Counted from the first letter of the stretch, positions 43,101 to 61,331 are shown. The stretch: 64,000 bases of DNA from Paenibacillus radicibacter (GCF_024721995.1 NZ_JANQBC010000004.1:248001-312000), one strand, 5' to 3'. The notes: generated from the letters alone by a model not told the origin. Numbers and translations are program-made.

Positions 43101-44228
43101 CAAGAGTAGCGCTTGCGTCAGAACGACCTTTACACCTGTATCTTCCATAATAAATGCAATACGATCCTTGGGGTAAGCAGGGTCAAGCGGCACGTAAGCA
43201 CCACCTGCTTTCAAAACCCCGAGCATGCCAATTAACATTTCCGCTGTACGTGTACTAAAAATTCCTACCATGAAATCTGGACCAATCCCCATATCACGAA
43301 GGTAATTCGCAACTTGATTCGACCGATCGTCTAATTCACGGTAAGTCAATCGACGCAATCCATCCACAAGAGCTTCAGCATCAGGTGTGAGCTTCGCCTG
43401 CTCTTCGAACATTTCATGGATACATAATTCACTATCATCTAGCGGTTGCAGGTGGGCATTCCACCGATCCAACATTAGCTCAAGCTCGTGGTTCGACAAT
43501 AAACGAAGTTCCGATACTCGAAGCGTTGGATCATCGATCATCGCATGCAACAATTGCACATAATGATCCACCATCCGCTCTGCTGTTGCCCGACCGAATT
43601 GAGCTGAATTATAGGTCAGATGAACGCTAAGACTCTCTTCTTGCACCGTCACACGAAGGATAAGACACTGTGAACTGTTTTCATTGTTAGTTACTTCCTC
43701 ATCGCCCATAACGAACATGACATGAAACAATAGAGTATCATCGCTCCTCGGGTCAACACACAATTCCTGAACAATCTCTTCAAGGGTTGCTGGATTGGCT
43801 GCTGCCTCAATAATCACGTGATGAACTTGACCCAGAAGCGCAATGACTGTTGGATTATGAAGCATATCTATTCGTAAGACTAGCGTTTGTCTATCAAGCC
43901 CTTTTCCGCCAAGAATAAGATCGGTTTCTCCACAATAGCGATATAAGAACGTATAATACGCTGCTAATAAAATCGTAGACATGGATACACCATACTGTTG
44001 CGACAGTCCACGCAGCTTAACTATCGATTCATGAGGAATCAACCGTTTGACAGCGCAAACATGTGCTGTACGATCCAAAAACTGCTCACGATCTGTCGGC
44101 AACTGCAAGACGGGAAGCTGACCGCCAAGTTTCTTTTTCCAATAAGATAACGATGAATTCCACTCCATACCTTCTAATTGATGGTCTACCACCACTCCTA
44201 CCTCCTCTATACGAAACAAGCACGTCAC
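37146..44228 (-). CDS. NRPS: half C - A - PCP - C - A - PCP - C (middle subunit)
   Basis: A 2360-residue synthetase subunit. It opens with only the C-terminal lobe of a condensation domain (about 1-245, beginning at SLSYWKKKLGG); the lobe with HHxxxDG is absent. A1 (about 265-760) has a code read by eye as D-L-Y-N-N-C-L-T-Y-K, close to small-residue (Ala/Gly-type) codes. PCP Ser802. C (about 855-1290) is intact (HHIISDG at 990). A2 (about 1310-1800) reads D-A-T-K-V-G-E-V-G-K, Asn/Asp-like. PCP Ser1858. A complete third C domain (about 1905-2340, HHIITDG at 2041) ends the protein, followed by an acidic tail SEDELEELFN. It starts 10 bases after the previous subunit's stop. Confidence 0.93.
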   Translation of the reverse strand: MTCLFRIEEVGVVVDHQLEGMEWNSSLSYWKKKLGGQLPVLQLPTDREQFLDRTAHVCAVKRLIPHESIVKLRGLSQQYGVSMSTILLAAYYTFLYRYCGETDLILGGKGLDRQTLVLRIDMLHNPTVIALLGQVHHVIIEAAANPATLEEIVQELCVDPRSDDTLLFHVMFVMGDEEVTNNENSSQCLILRVTVQEESLSVHLTYNSAQFGRATAERMVDHYVQLLHAMIDDPTLRVSELRLLSNHELELMLDRWNAHLQPLDDSELCIHEMFEEQAKLTPDAEALVDGLRRLTYRELDDRSNQVANYLRDMGIGPDFMVGIFSTRTAEMLIGMLGVLKAGGAYVPLDPAYPKDRIAFIMEDTGVKVVLTQALLLDQLPQLSVHTVLLEQDGGVTASASTAPIKSGVDRNHLAYVFFTSGSTGRPKGVALEHRSVTAFMNWCKATYSQEELAGVLASTSICFDLSVYELFVPLVTGGKVILVENALYLPELPARNEVTLINTVPSAMKELVRIQGVPSSVKTVNFCGEPLTLKLTQQVYAVETIERVYNLYGPSEDTTYSTVWLVERDFSYAPLIGRPILGTQCYILDSNLQPVPIGVAGELYLAGEGLARGYLNRPEQTAERFVDNPFAPGTRMYKTGDMCRYQADGVMEYVARMDNQVKFRGFRIELGEVETVLSLYTGVNEAILMVREDMPDDKRLVAYVTVVEGHELDVRKVNDHLKATLASYMIPSILTVLPAMPLTANGKIDRKMLPIPNYATIDRHYVEPRNEMEVQLAGIFTQVLGIEQVSVQDHFFQIGGHSLLMMQVISRIRNVLGVEISVRTFFEYATVAELAAWVESNRIEITPKQQVQITSINHSGSIPASFAQQRIWFLHQLDPSSSVYNITSLLQMKGDLDYLAVKRSIAELVNRQDSLRTTIHEVNGIPVQQIAEQMDIEVPYVNMGQLAQDEIHELARELGNQPFELSQGPLFRCTVVQVDTQEHYLIMVVHHIISDGWSQSLFIHELMNLYDSYIAGVSSSLPELPIQYADYAYWQQTWLQGEVWNRQLAYWKHQLQNAVPVLQLPTDRSRPAIQTFHGATVDRFVSHDLTMRLNQLSQQAGMTLFMTLLSAFHILLSRYSGETDILVGTPIANRNRTEIEGVIGFFVNTLVVRTDLSDNIPFAQLLERVSKVALEAYTHQDVPFEELVKELQPHRNLSHSPLFQVMFVMQSMSEVKSETSSLQIQQVPFDAGTSKFDLTLHVAMTRSGLLTSFEYNTDLFDRSTIERLARHYTHLLQEVVENPNQCIWEIPLLDEQERSQIVQEWNETAAVYSAQHVHDLIITKAEQVPDQIAVEMDDEVLTYQQLHERAERLSHFLRGQGVGPDVFVGICVERSPQMLVGILGILYAGGAYVPIDPTYPQERLAFVLEDSQVSVLLTQERLLTKLPEHKARTYCLDRDWQQIAESQDYPSQLATTADDLAYMIYTSGSTGKPKGVMVTHSGFSNYLEWAIEAYEVEKGIGSIVSTSLSFDATVTSLFAPLVTGGRVILLHEGKEIEELAQAFRKYHNLSVLKIAPAHLPLMSQQIAPEQFVGRVRTVVIGGEALFGENIAFWQQAAPETKLINEYGPTETVVGCCIYHAAEYKEGPVLIGRPIGNTQLYVLDAYMQPVPIGVAGELFIGGAGVARGYYNRAELTAERFVPNPFSTEQGSRLYKTGDTCRYLPDGNLQYIGRNDNQVKLRGYRIELGEIEALLLQDESVHEARVIVYPFTPQDKRLVAYITKVQGYIVDGNDVKQRLTHLLPAYMVPAHVFVLDEMPLTTHGKVDTRKFPAPNLDSSDSSHGAPRTPVEELLTGIFAEVLGVERIGIHDHFFENGGHSLLMMQVISRIRSIWNMELPVRALFAAPTVAELAEYVQAQGSGSTTQVPLKPVDRSAIIPASFSQQSLWFVEQLKDTSDLYNNVLAIRIRGGLNTAALESSVQVIIHRHEVLRTTFAVIEGQVIQIIADPVPIELIMFETSVEDVQQQMTELVQMPFDLNKGPLFRSHLLQMNEEEHVLVLTMHHIITDGWSMQILLQEIEQLYKVFDHEQPSPLDPLSVQYADYASWQKEWMQGEILQHQLANWIQILAGAPARLLLPTDYSRPVVQSYRGAMHYFSLSSETSTAIRELCRETGTTLFMTLMAAFQTLLYRESEQEDLVVGFPVANRNRSELESLLGYFVNMLPLRTDLSGNPSFIALLQQVRHSALEAYANQDVPFEKIVEILQPERSLSHSPIFQVVFALQGELTQSFTCNDVAFDRLEVEQYTSKYDLTLFMEPSSDQLIGSVEYSTDLFEASTIERLIAAYCALLEAVTNNPLLRLLEIPLRSADLALSEDELEELFN

Positions 44229-44237
44229 AATCGGAGC

Positions 44238-54735
<10,498 letters not shown>

Positions 54736-54771
54736 TACGTCTACCTCCTCTTGTTCTACCCGAAGGAAAGT

Positions 54772-55809
54772 TTAGGAAGACAGCACCTTACGAATAATAT
54801 CCAGTGCTAGATCAATATCTTCCGAACCTATCCCTGAATGAGTAACCGCACGTATACGCCCATGACCTAACTCAGCTACTTGTAGACCCTGTGCTTGCAC
54901 AGCTTCTACGAATGTTTCCCACGTATAATTCGGATGCTCAATTCGGAAGAAGACAATATTCGTCTCTACCTCTTCTAGATTCATTACAATCCCTTCAATC
55001 CCAGCAAGTCCTTGGGCTAGACGTTTCGCATTCGCATGGTCGTCCGCCAAGCGATCCACCATCTGTTGAAGGGCAACGAGCCCAGCTGCAGCAATAATTC
55101 CAGCTTGACGCATACCACCTCCGAGCATTTTACGAAGCCGATAGACGCTTTGGATAAACGTATGCGTCCCCGCTACTATGGAACCAATCGGGGCAGATAA
55201 ACCTTTAGACAAGCAGAATTGCACCGAATCGGCATATTGTGCGATTTCCGAAGGTGCCACTTGAAGGGCCACTGCGGCATTGAACAGACGAGCACCGTCC
55301 ATGTGCACAGGTACTCCTCTGGTAGCAGCAAACCGCTGTACTTCTACCAGATAAGACAAAGGCAGTACGCGTCCACCCATTCGGTTGTGTGGGTTTTCCA
55401 GGCAGATAAGCGCTGGCAATGCAAACTGTGGGTCAGATGGATCTAGTGGAAATGCACTTTCCAAATCTTCTATGGCAAGCCTGCCATCAGGGAGTGTAGG
55501 AATCTGCTCGTACATAATTCCTCCACATACCGTAGCTCCAGCTGCTTCATAAATATAAATGTCGGTCTCATTGCCGACGATCACTTTCGATCCACGCGGA
55601 CAATGCGCCATGATTGAGGTGAGATTCGCCATCGTCCCGCTTGGCATCAAGATCGCTGCTTCTTTTCCTAACATACGAGCTGCTTCTTCCTCCAATTGCT
55701 TAACAGTCGGATCTTCGCCGTACACATCATCTCCAAGGACAGCCTGCTGAATAGCCTCCATCATCTGACTTGTTGGCAATGTAAACGTGTCACTTCGCAG
55801 TTCTATCAT
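54772..55809 (-). CDS. L-threonine aldolase family PLP enzyme
   Basis: A 345-residue fold-type-I enzyme of the low-specificity threonine aldolase family. DTFTLPTSQMM opens it, and the PLP Lys lies in FCLSKGLSAPIGS. VHMDGARLFNAAVAL is the Asp/Arg PLP-binding motif, and MRQAGIIAAAG follows as in characterized members. It cleaves or, in reverse, makes beta-hydroxy-alpha-amino acids from glycine and an aldehyde. Inside the lipopeptide operon it could supply threonine, allo-threonine or another beta-hydroxy amino acid to the kinase/PLP-enzyme/lyase set or directly to an A domain. Gaps of 25 and 36 bases to its neighbours. Confidence 0.9.
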   Translation of the reverse strand: MIELRSDTFTLPTSQMMEAIQQAVLGDDVYGEDPTVKQLEEEAARMLGKEAAILMPSGTMANLTSIMAHCPRGSKVIVGNETDIYIYEAAGATVCGGIMYEQIPTLPDGRLAIEDLESAFPLDPSDPQFALPALICLENPHNRMGGRVLPLSYLVEVQRFAATRGVPVHMDGARLFNAAVALQVAPSEIAQYADSVQFCLSKGLSAPIGSIVAGTHTFIQSVYRLRKMLGGGMRQAGIIAAAGLVALQQMVDRLADDHANAKRLAQGLAGIEGIVMNLEEVETNIVFFRIEHPNYTWETFVEAVQAQGLQVAELGHGRIRAVTHSGIGSEDIDLALDIIRKVLSS

Positions 55810-55834
55810 CTCAATTTCACTCCTATTTGGTGGC

Positions 55835-57064
55835 TTAAATATGGACTTGCAACTCCAACAATTGCTCCACTTCTTTCAAGCGTCTCACGGTCTCCTCATA
55901 AGTAGGACCCGTTACAATTACATGCCCAAGACGATGGGAGAAATTTTGCGGAAGCTGCACGGATTGCCCTACACGTGCTTTTACAGCAAGCTCCTTGAAC
56001 CCTGGTATACGACGTACTTCCTCTAACCCGGATACATCCGTTAAAGTCCCATTCTCCTTAGCGATCAAGAAGTGAATCCCTGCATGATCCTTCCGCTCAA
56101 TCTCGTCCAAAACAGGGGCAACTCCTAACGCACATAACAATTGCTGCTCCAAGAGATCGATGCCTGTTGCGTGACGAACCAGTTCAGGTATCATGCCACC
56201 TGCAAGCCTTGCATTAATCTCAATTAATACACATCGTTCTCCTGTCCACTTCACTTCTGTATGGGATGCCCCGTATTGATAGCCTACGGTTTGGAGTGCA
56301 CAATTTACTGTATCTATGATTTCTTGTTCGATAAATGGGGGCAGTTTAGCTGAGAATAGATGCCCAGACTCTACAAAGTATGGGAACCCCGTCACCCGCT
56401 TTTCAGTTATACCTAGACAAGTTGATTCTCCTTGCCAGGTAAACATCTCAACGCTATATTCATGACCTTCCACATATTGTTCCAGCAGAACCGTATGAGC
56501 CGTCTCTTGACCACGTGCATTCGTTTGATTCGCTAAGATTTGCACCGTCAGCTCTTCAACTTCAGACCAAGTGGTGCATAGACGTACATGATTCGATCCA
56601 CTATCATCTGCAGGTTTTACTACACAAGGTAATGGAAAAGAAGCATCGATCTCTACAAGTTGATTAGCCGAAGTTATCACTTGAAATTGTGGTTGTCCTA
56701 CTTTCCCCCCATGCAACACTTCCCTTAGTCGCGCCTTATTACGGCATACCGCAATCGTCTCTCGCGTGTTACTTCGAAGTCCAAGCTGCTCCGCAATCTG
56801 TGCCGTAGCTTCCAAATAATAATCACTTGTCGTCATCACACCAGAAACAAGTGCAGGGTTCTCTTCTTCCACACACATCGCGATACTTTCTACTGCATTG
56901 GTATCTGCTACAATGACTCGACAATTCATCTCCGTTAAACCTGCATAAGTGCTTGGATTGCGTGTAATAAAGACGGGTTCATAACCAAGGCTAACCGCCT
57001 TACGAATGGCTAACATTCCTGTGCCTGTCGTATTGGCTTCAATGAACAATATTTTTTTCTTCAT
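55835..57064 (-). CDS. ATP-grasp carboxylate-amine ligase
   Basis: A 409-residue ATP-grasp enzyme. The N-terminal domain begins KILFIEANTTGTG. ATP-binding motifs are CVVKPADDSGSNHV, VLLEQYVEGHEYSVE and the metal-binding LIEINARLAGG. The C-terminal part is of the BacD/carbamoyl-phosphate-synthase-like kind. Such enzymes join a carboxylate, as an acyl phosphate, to an amine. Its start lies 26 bases inside the preceding PLP-enzyme gene, implying coupled translation. It might ligate an amino acid to a diamino acid, as in bacilysin- and dapdiamide-type pathways, or act on the adduct before the lyase; the substrates are not known. Confidence 0.88.
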   Translation of the reverse strand: MKKKILFIEANTTGTGMLAIRKAVSLGYEPVFITRNPSTYAGLTEMNCRVIVADTNAVESIAMCVEEENPALVSGVMTTSDYYLEATAQIAEQLGLRSNTRETIAVCRNKARLREVLHGGKVGQPQFQVITSANQLVEIDASFPLPCVVKPADDSGSNHVRLCTTWSEVEELTVQILANQTNARGQETAHTVLLEQYVEGHEYSVEMFTWQGESTCLGITEKRVTGFPYFVESGHLFSAKLPPFIEQEIIDTVNCALQTVGYQYGASHTEVKWTGERCVLIEINARLAGGMIPELVRHATGIDLLEQQLLCALGVAPVLDEIERKDHAGIHFLIAKENGTLTDVSGLEEVRRIPGFKELAVKARVGQSVQLPQNFSHRLGHVIVTGPTYEETVRRLKEVEQLLELQVHI

Positions 57065-58091
57065 GTGAATACAACCCCATTAGTTTGGCATAAGACCACG
57101 CAGACACCACCGAGCTGACATGCACACAACTAGGTCGCTCAGGAATCCATAAGTTCGAAATTTGCTTCTCTTCATGGTAGTTCTCGTTAAATATGGTATC
57201 GGTATATCGATCTCCGCGATCCGGTAAGATCGCAACAATATTGCAATCCGACTTCGCTTGACTCGCTAACCAATTCGCAACAATATAGACCGACCCGGAA
57301 CTATTACCTGCAAAAATATGCTCTTCTTGTGCCAATTTGATTGTGCCAGCAAATGCTTCTTCATCATTTAACCAGTGCACTTCATCGATCACACTGAAAT
57401 CAACATTCGGTGCAATTAAGCTGTTACCAAGTCCTCCTTGCAGACGTCCTGGACGATCAGGTTGCCCAAAGATGACACTACCAGTCGCATCTACGGCTAC
57501 GACCTGCATATGGGGGTTTGATCGCTTTAATGATCGAGCTGTTCCAGATATAGATCCTCCACTGCCTACCGATGCGACAAGTATATCTACCCGCCCAATA
57601 TCATTCATTAGCTCATCTGCTAGCTGTTGATAGGCATAGGGATTGTCTGGATTCTCATACTGCCTTGGCCAGAACGCATCCGGATGCTGCTGCATCAATT
57701 CATCTAATCGCTCAAGACGAGAGCCTTGCCATCCTTGTTTGCTCATCTTCGAAACAATATGTACTTCGCATCCTAGAGACACTAGCTTCGCTTTCGTAAT
57801 CGGGTCAATTCGAGGATCCGTTACAATATGTACAGGATGACCAAGCTGCCTACCTACCAGTGCAACACCGCATGCCATTGTCCCTGAAGAGCTCTCAATA
57901 ATCGGCGCTCCCTCTTTCAACTCACCTGATAACTTTGCCGAGAGGATCGATTGTCTGGCTACTCGATCTTTCATTCCGAATGGGTTCATTAACTCTAACT
58001 TCGCAAATACCGATCCTACTGCTTGATCATTAAGACGAAGCTTTACCAGCGGTGTATTGCCAATAACATCGACCATGTTAGTAAATAGCAT
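57039..58091 (-). CDS. Cysteine-synthase-like PLP beta-substitution enzyme (SbnA-like)
   Basis: A 350-residue fold-type-II PLP enzyme. The PLP Lys is Lys41 in NPFGMKDRVA; SSSGTMACGVA is the substrate loop and SVGSGGSISGT the phosphate-binding loop. True O-acetylserine sulfhydrylases have SSSGNTG, so this enzyme is divergent, like SbnA, DdaB and related enzymes that replace the phosphate or acetate of a serine-type substrate with an amino group donor. With the adjacent lyase and the operon's kinase it fits a diamino-acid route. The stop codon of the lyase gene directly abuts its ATG. Confidence 0.88.
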   Translation of the reverse strand: MLFTNMVDVIGNTPLVKLRLNDQAVGSVFAKLELMNPFGMKDRVARQSILSAKLSGELKEGAPIIESSSGTMACGVALVGRQLGHPVHIVTDPRIDPITKAKLVSLGCEVHIVSKMSKQGWQGSRLERLDELMQQHPDAFWPRQYENPDNPYAYQQLADELMNDIGRVDILVASVGSGGSISGTARSLKRSNPHMQVVAVDATGSVIFGQPDRPGRLQGGLGNSLIAPNVDFSVIDEVHWLNDEEAFAGTIKLAQEEHIFAGNSSGSVYIVANWLASQAKSDCNIVAILPDRGDRYTDTIFNENYHEEKQISNLWIPERPSCVHVSSVVSAWSYAKLMGLYSHEEKNIVH

Positions 58092-59618
58092 TTATAACCC
58101 CACTCCCTTACCCGTGATTGCATGTAATTCACCAAGTAAACGTTGACGCTTTGCATCTGCTGCATGTAACTGCACCTGAAGCTCATTCACCTCTTGTTCG
58201 AGTTCATAACCACGTACTTGCTGATGAAGTAGCAGCTTATGTACTTGCTCAGGATGAGTTGAACCTGAGGACTGTTTCGCATATAAGTTTTGATGTACAT
58301 CAAAGGCACTCCTGATCATTTCCTCTGCATTGGAAAGTATGAAACCCTCCTCTTTGCATAATTGAAGTAATAAATAGGCATCCTCTTGGCTTGGAAGCAG
58401 CCCCCTTGCCGTCACATTTCGGATATACTGACCTACAATAACTTGGGATTTACGGTACGGAATACCGATATCCATTGTTAAACGATTAGCAAGTGTAAAT
58501 CCGCCGAAGTAATCTCGCTTACATATAGCTAACATGCGTTCCTCATGAAAACTTAGATGATCTACAACTGTTGTAAGCAGACGTAGGAGTGATTGTGTTG
58601 TTTGAAGTAATACTAAGAAATGTGTACTTGCTTCTTTTGAAGTTTCCACCAAATTGGTAAATGCGGTGTTTCGCTGTCCAAGCACCATATCGATATGAAA
58701 AGCAGACAAATGCGCGCTTTTCCCACGGATTCTTTCTAAAATTGGGAAGTTCTTCTTCTGCGGCATGGCTGAAGATATTCCTGACAATTGATCCGGAAGA
58801 TCAATCAGACACATTTCACTGCTCCCCCATTGAATGAGATCTGTTACAAATCTGGAGACCAATACCGATAATAAGGAAAGTTCAGCGGATATTCGAAGCA
58901 GCCACTCTCGCGAAGCGACCGCTGCAAGTGCACTTGCACGAGGCTGATGAAATCCTAATAATGAAGCAAGTCGGTCTCGATCCCAAGCAAGCTCCACACC
59001 TGCCATCGCGCCTGATCCAAGTGGACATTGATTGATCTCCTGATAGACTTGAATCCATTGTTGCAGATGGTGCAGAAGTTCTTCGTTAATTGTTGCTAAA
59101 TAGAAACCCGGAGTGATGACTTGGGCGGATTGGTAATGGGTATACCCAGGCATTGGGGTCTGTCGATATTGCTCCGCTTTCTCAGCAACTGCTTCAATGA
59201 GTTGTTTCATGTACTTAATTGTTAATAACCATTGTGTTCGCCCGAACATCAGTTGGGCACAAGCCTGAATATCATTACGACTTCTATCCATATGCCAACA
59301 AGCAACGGGCTCTATGAGTGAAGACACAACTTTATGTTCAATTGCAAATGCGATGTCCGACATATTCTGCTTAAGATCAGGAACTAGCGTCTCAGAAGTA
59401 ATCGACTGCAAGGCAAGTGCAATTTCATTTGCATCCTCACTCTCGATCCATCCCATTCTTACATACTCCAAGAGCATCACCTGTTCAATCTGAATATACG
59501 CTGGCAGAAGGTTTTCCACTTCATACATGAATTGCGGCTCTAGAATCTCTTCATTCAAAAGCTGTGAAGGTGCTTCGACAATACGTCCTGTTAGTTTATT
59601 GCCCATCTCAGTGACCAC
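58092..59618 (-). CDS. Argininosuccinate-lyase-superfamily enzyme
   Basis: A 508-residue member of the fumarate-releasing lyase family. HMDRSRNDI (109-117) corresponds to HTGRSRND of argininosuccinate lyase, PGYTHYQSAQ to PGYTHLQRAQ, and GISSAMPQKKN (about 280-290) is the flexible signature loop with the catalytic Ser. No argG or other arginine gene is nearby, and it is the first gene of the lipopeptide operon. The likely job is to split fumarate from an N-succinyl (aspartate-derived) adduct to leave a primary amine, as proposed for Pac17-type enzymes of uridylpeptide antibiotics. The C-terminal 40 residues form a coiled coil. Confidence 0.9.
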   Translation of the reverse strand: MVTEMGNKLTGRIVEAPSQLLNEEILEPQFMYEVENLLPAYIQIEQVMLLEYVRMGWIESEDANEIALALQSITSETLVPDLKQNMSDIAFAIEHKVVSSLIEPVACWHMDRSRNDIQACAQLMFGRTQWLLTIKYMKQLIEAVAEKAEQYRQTPMPGYTHYQSAQVITPGFYLATINEELLHHLQQWIQVYQEINQCPLGSGAMAGVELAWDRDRLASLLGFHQPRASALAAVASREWLLRISAELSLLSVLVSRFVTDLIQWGSSEMCLIDLPDQLSGISSAMPQKKNFPILERIRGKSAHLSAFHIDMVLGQRNTAFTNLVETSKEASTHFLVLLQTTQSLLRLLTTVVDHLSFHEERMLAICKRDYFGGFTLANRLTMDIGIPYRKSQVIVGQYIRNVTARGLLPSQEDAYLLLQLCKEEGFILSNAEEMIRSAFDVHQNLYAKQSSGSTHPEQVHKLLLHQQVRGYELEQEVNELQVQLHAADAKRQRLLGELHAITGKGVGL

Positions 59619-59908
59619 TTCGCTCTCTTTTCACCAAATGTATAAATTTCAATCATTTTCCACACACATATCACTATGATATAATTGACATAATTAATCA
59701 TCATCACATTTTATTTGCATTTAATTGCAAAGTTTTCTTCATATAGAAGAAAATGGGTGCAAAAAATCATAATAATTTGTATGATAGAAACGGAAAGATT
59801 AACGAATAGGAGTGATCTATTACCCTGCTGTCTACAAGACACACATCATTAAGAGAATGGAAGTGGAGATATGGAGCTAGGAAGGATGAGTATGGAGGAC
59901 ATACGTAT

Positions 59909-60559
59909 ATGAATGAGATGATAAAAACATTGATAGTCGATGACCATCCGCTGTTTGCTTATGCAATTAGGGAATTGCTGAACAAATTAGAAAGTGTTGA
60001 AGTGATCGGTATCGCAAATAATGGAGCAGAATGCATGATTGAACTTGCGAAGCATCAGCCCAATCTCATATTCCTTAACGACCAACTGCCCGATCAACTT
60101 ACGACTCAAGTCGCTGCCCAGATTAAGGAAGACTATCCAGACGTACATATTGTTATATTAACTAGCCGCGATATGACGGAAGATATGGAACAATTAATAG
60201 AGTTAAAGATAAGTGGCATCCTCCCTAAAGACTCGAGTCTAAGAACGATCAGAACGATGGTGAACTGTATTCTAGATAATCACACCATGCTGCCGATCTC
60301 ACTTTATCATCAAATTCATATAAATGGGTCTATCTCACAAGAGGAGTTAACCCCAGAAGAAGTTCGAATCATGAGCATGCTCGTTAAGGGCAGTACACAT
60401 CAACAAATAGCCGAACAGATCCATATGAGTAAACGTTCCGTGGATAACTATCTTAAGCGTATCTATAACAAATTGAATGTGAAATCACGTACAGAAGCGA
60501 TGGAGAAATTTATTAAGAGTAAACATTACTCCCGCTATTTAAAAGCCTCCACAGAATAA
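59909..60559 (+). CDS. LuxR/NarL-type regulator with an Asp-less receiver
   Basis: A 216-residue NarL/FixJ-type regulator. The receiver keeps the acidic pair in VDDHP (Asp11/Asp12), the Thr of ILTSRD and the Lys of LPKDSS. At the phospho-acceptor position (four residues before the Pro of LNDQLP) it has Asn57, with Asp58 one place on. The C-terminal LuxR helix-turn-helix is ELTPEEVRIMSML, then STHQQIAEQIHMSKRSVDNYLKRI. No histidine kinase is adjacent. It is divergent from the lipopeptide operon (gap 290 bases) and is the obvious candidate regulator. The ATG at 59909 has GGAGG 11 bases back; an in-frame ATT at 59819 after AGGAGTG would add 30 residues. Confidence 0.87.
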   Translation: MNEMIKTLIVDDHPLFAYAIRELLNKLESVEVIGIANNGAECMIELAKHQPNLIFLNDQLPDQLTTQVAAQIKEDYPDVHIVILTSRDMTEDMEQLIELKISGILPKDSSLRTIRTMVNCILDNHTMLPISLYHQIHINGSISQEELTPEEVRIMSMLVKGSTHQQIAEQIHMSKRSVDNYLKRIYNKLNVKSRTEAMEKFIKSKHYSRYLKASTE

Positions 60560-60575
60560 ACTTAAGAATGAGAAT

Positions 60576-60605
60576 AAGCCTTGCACATCGCTGTGCAGGG
60601 CTTTT
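60576..60605 (+). terminator. Terminator of the LuxR-type gene
   Basis: AAGCCTTGCACA and TGTGCAGGGCTT form a 12-pair stem with a 4-base loop, followed by TTTA. Confidence 0.8.
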
Positions 60606-60697
60606 ACGATTTACTCCAAGATGGACTAGCGCATATAATATGAGTTACATCGGTAATTATTGTTTTTTTCAGAAATTATAGATTAGGAGTTAATCAC

Positions 60698-61252
60698 ATG
60701 AACAAAATCTTTCTAATATCAGGTAGTGCCGCAAATCCAGCCCATACAACAACATTAATCCACTATATTGCTCGTCAATTAGAGGAACATGAGTGTGAAG
60801 TAACAGTCTGGAACCTACAAGAGAAGCCACTTCCTTTCATCGACCCTGCATTCCACCACAACCCACAAGACCATACTGTACAGGTTGTTCGTGAGTTTGT
60901 GCAACTAGCAAGTGAAGCGAATGCATTCGTCATTGGCACGCCTAACTACCACAACTCCTACACTGGTATCGTGAAGAATTCCTTAGACCTTTTAAGCTTT
61001 GCTCAATTTAAAAATAAACCTGTCGGTCTCGTTGCAAATGGCGGCGGTATCCGCAGCACACAGCCAGTCGACCAACTACGTATCGTCATTCGCGGTGTGC
61101 TAGGGATTGCAATTCCAATGCAGGTTGTGGCATCTAATAGCGATTTTATCGAAGTACAGGATGGCTACGAGCTTCAAGATGAAGCAATCAAGTCCCGTGT
61201 CGCAATGTTTACAGAGCAGTTGGTTGATTTTACAGAGCGATTTAAGGATTAA
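60698..61252 (+). CDS. NAD(P)H-dependent FMN reductase family protein
   Basis: A 184-residue flavodoxin-fold reductase. The N-terminal phosphate loop is SGSAANPAHTTTL, and GTPNYHNSYTGIVKNSLDLL is the family signature loop over the FMN. Members reduce FMN, quinones or azo compounds with NAD(P)H. The ATG follows TAGGAG, with a TATAAT-like box about 60 bases upstream (60632-60640). It is monocistronic between two terminators. No link to the lipopeptide operon is evident beyond location. Confidence 0.88.
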   Translation: MNKIFLISGSAANPAHTTTLIHYIARQLEEHECEVTVWNLQEKPLPFIDPAFHHNPQDHTVQVVREFVQLASEANAFVIGTPNYHNSYTGIVKNSLDLLSFAQFKNKPVGLVANGGGIRSTQPVDQLRIVIRGVLGIAIPMQVVASNSDFIEVQDGYELQDEAIKSRVAMFTEQLVDFTERFKD

Positions 61253-61266
61253 ATATCAAAAAGCAA

Positions 61267-61317
61267 AAAGAGCAGTCCTCCACTTTATGTTTCAAAGGGG
61301 TGGGCTGCTCTTTTTTA
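61267..61317. terminator. Bidirectional terminator
   Basis: AAAAAGAGCAG and CTGCTCTTTTTT close a stem with inner G-C pairing and T-runs on either strand, between convergent genes. Confidence 0.85.
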
Positions 61318-61331
61318 GTAATCATATGCGA

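Noticed and set aside
58092-59618. Ordinary arginine-biosynthesis argH
   Set aside because: No argG or other arginine gene is adjacent; the motifs are altered (HMDRSRND, and NF for NP in the signature) and the gene heads the lipopeptide operon.
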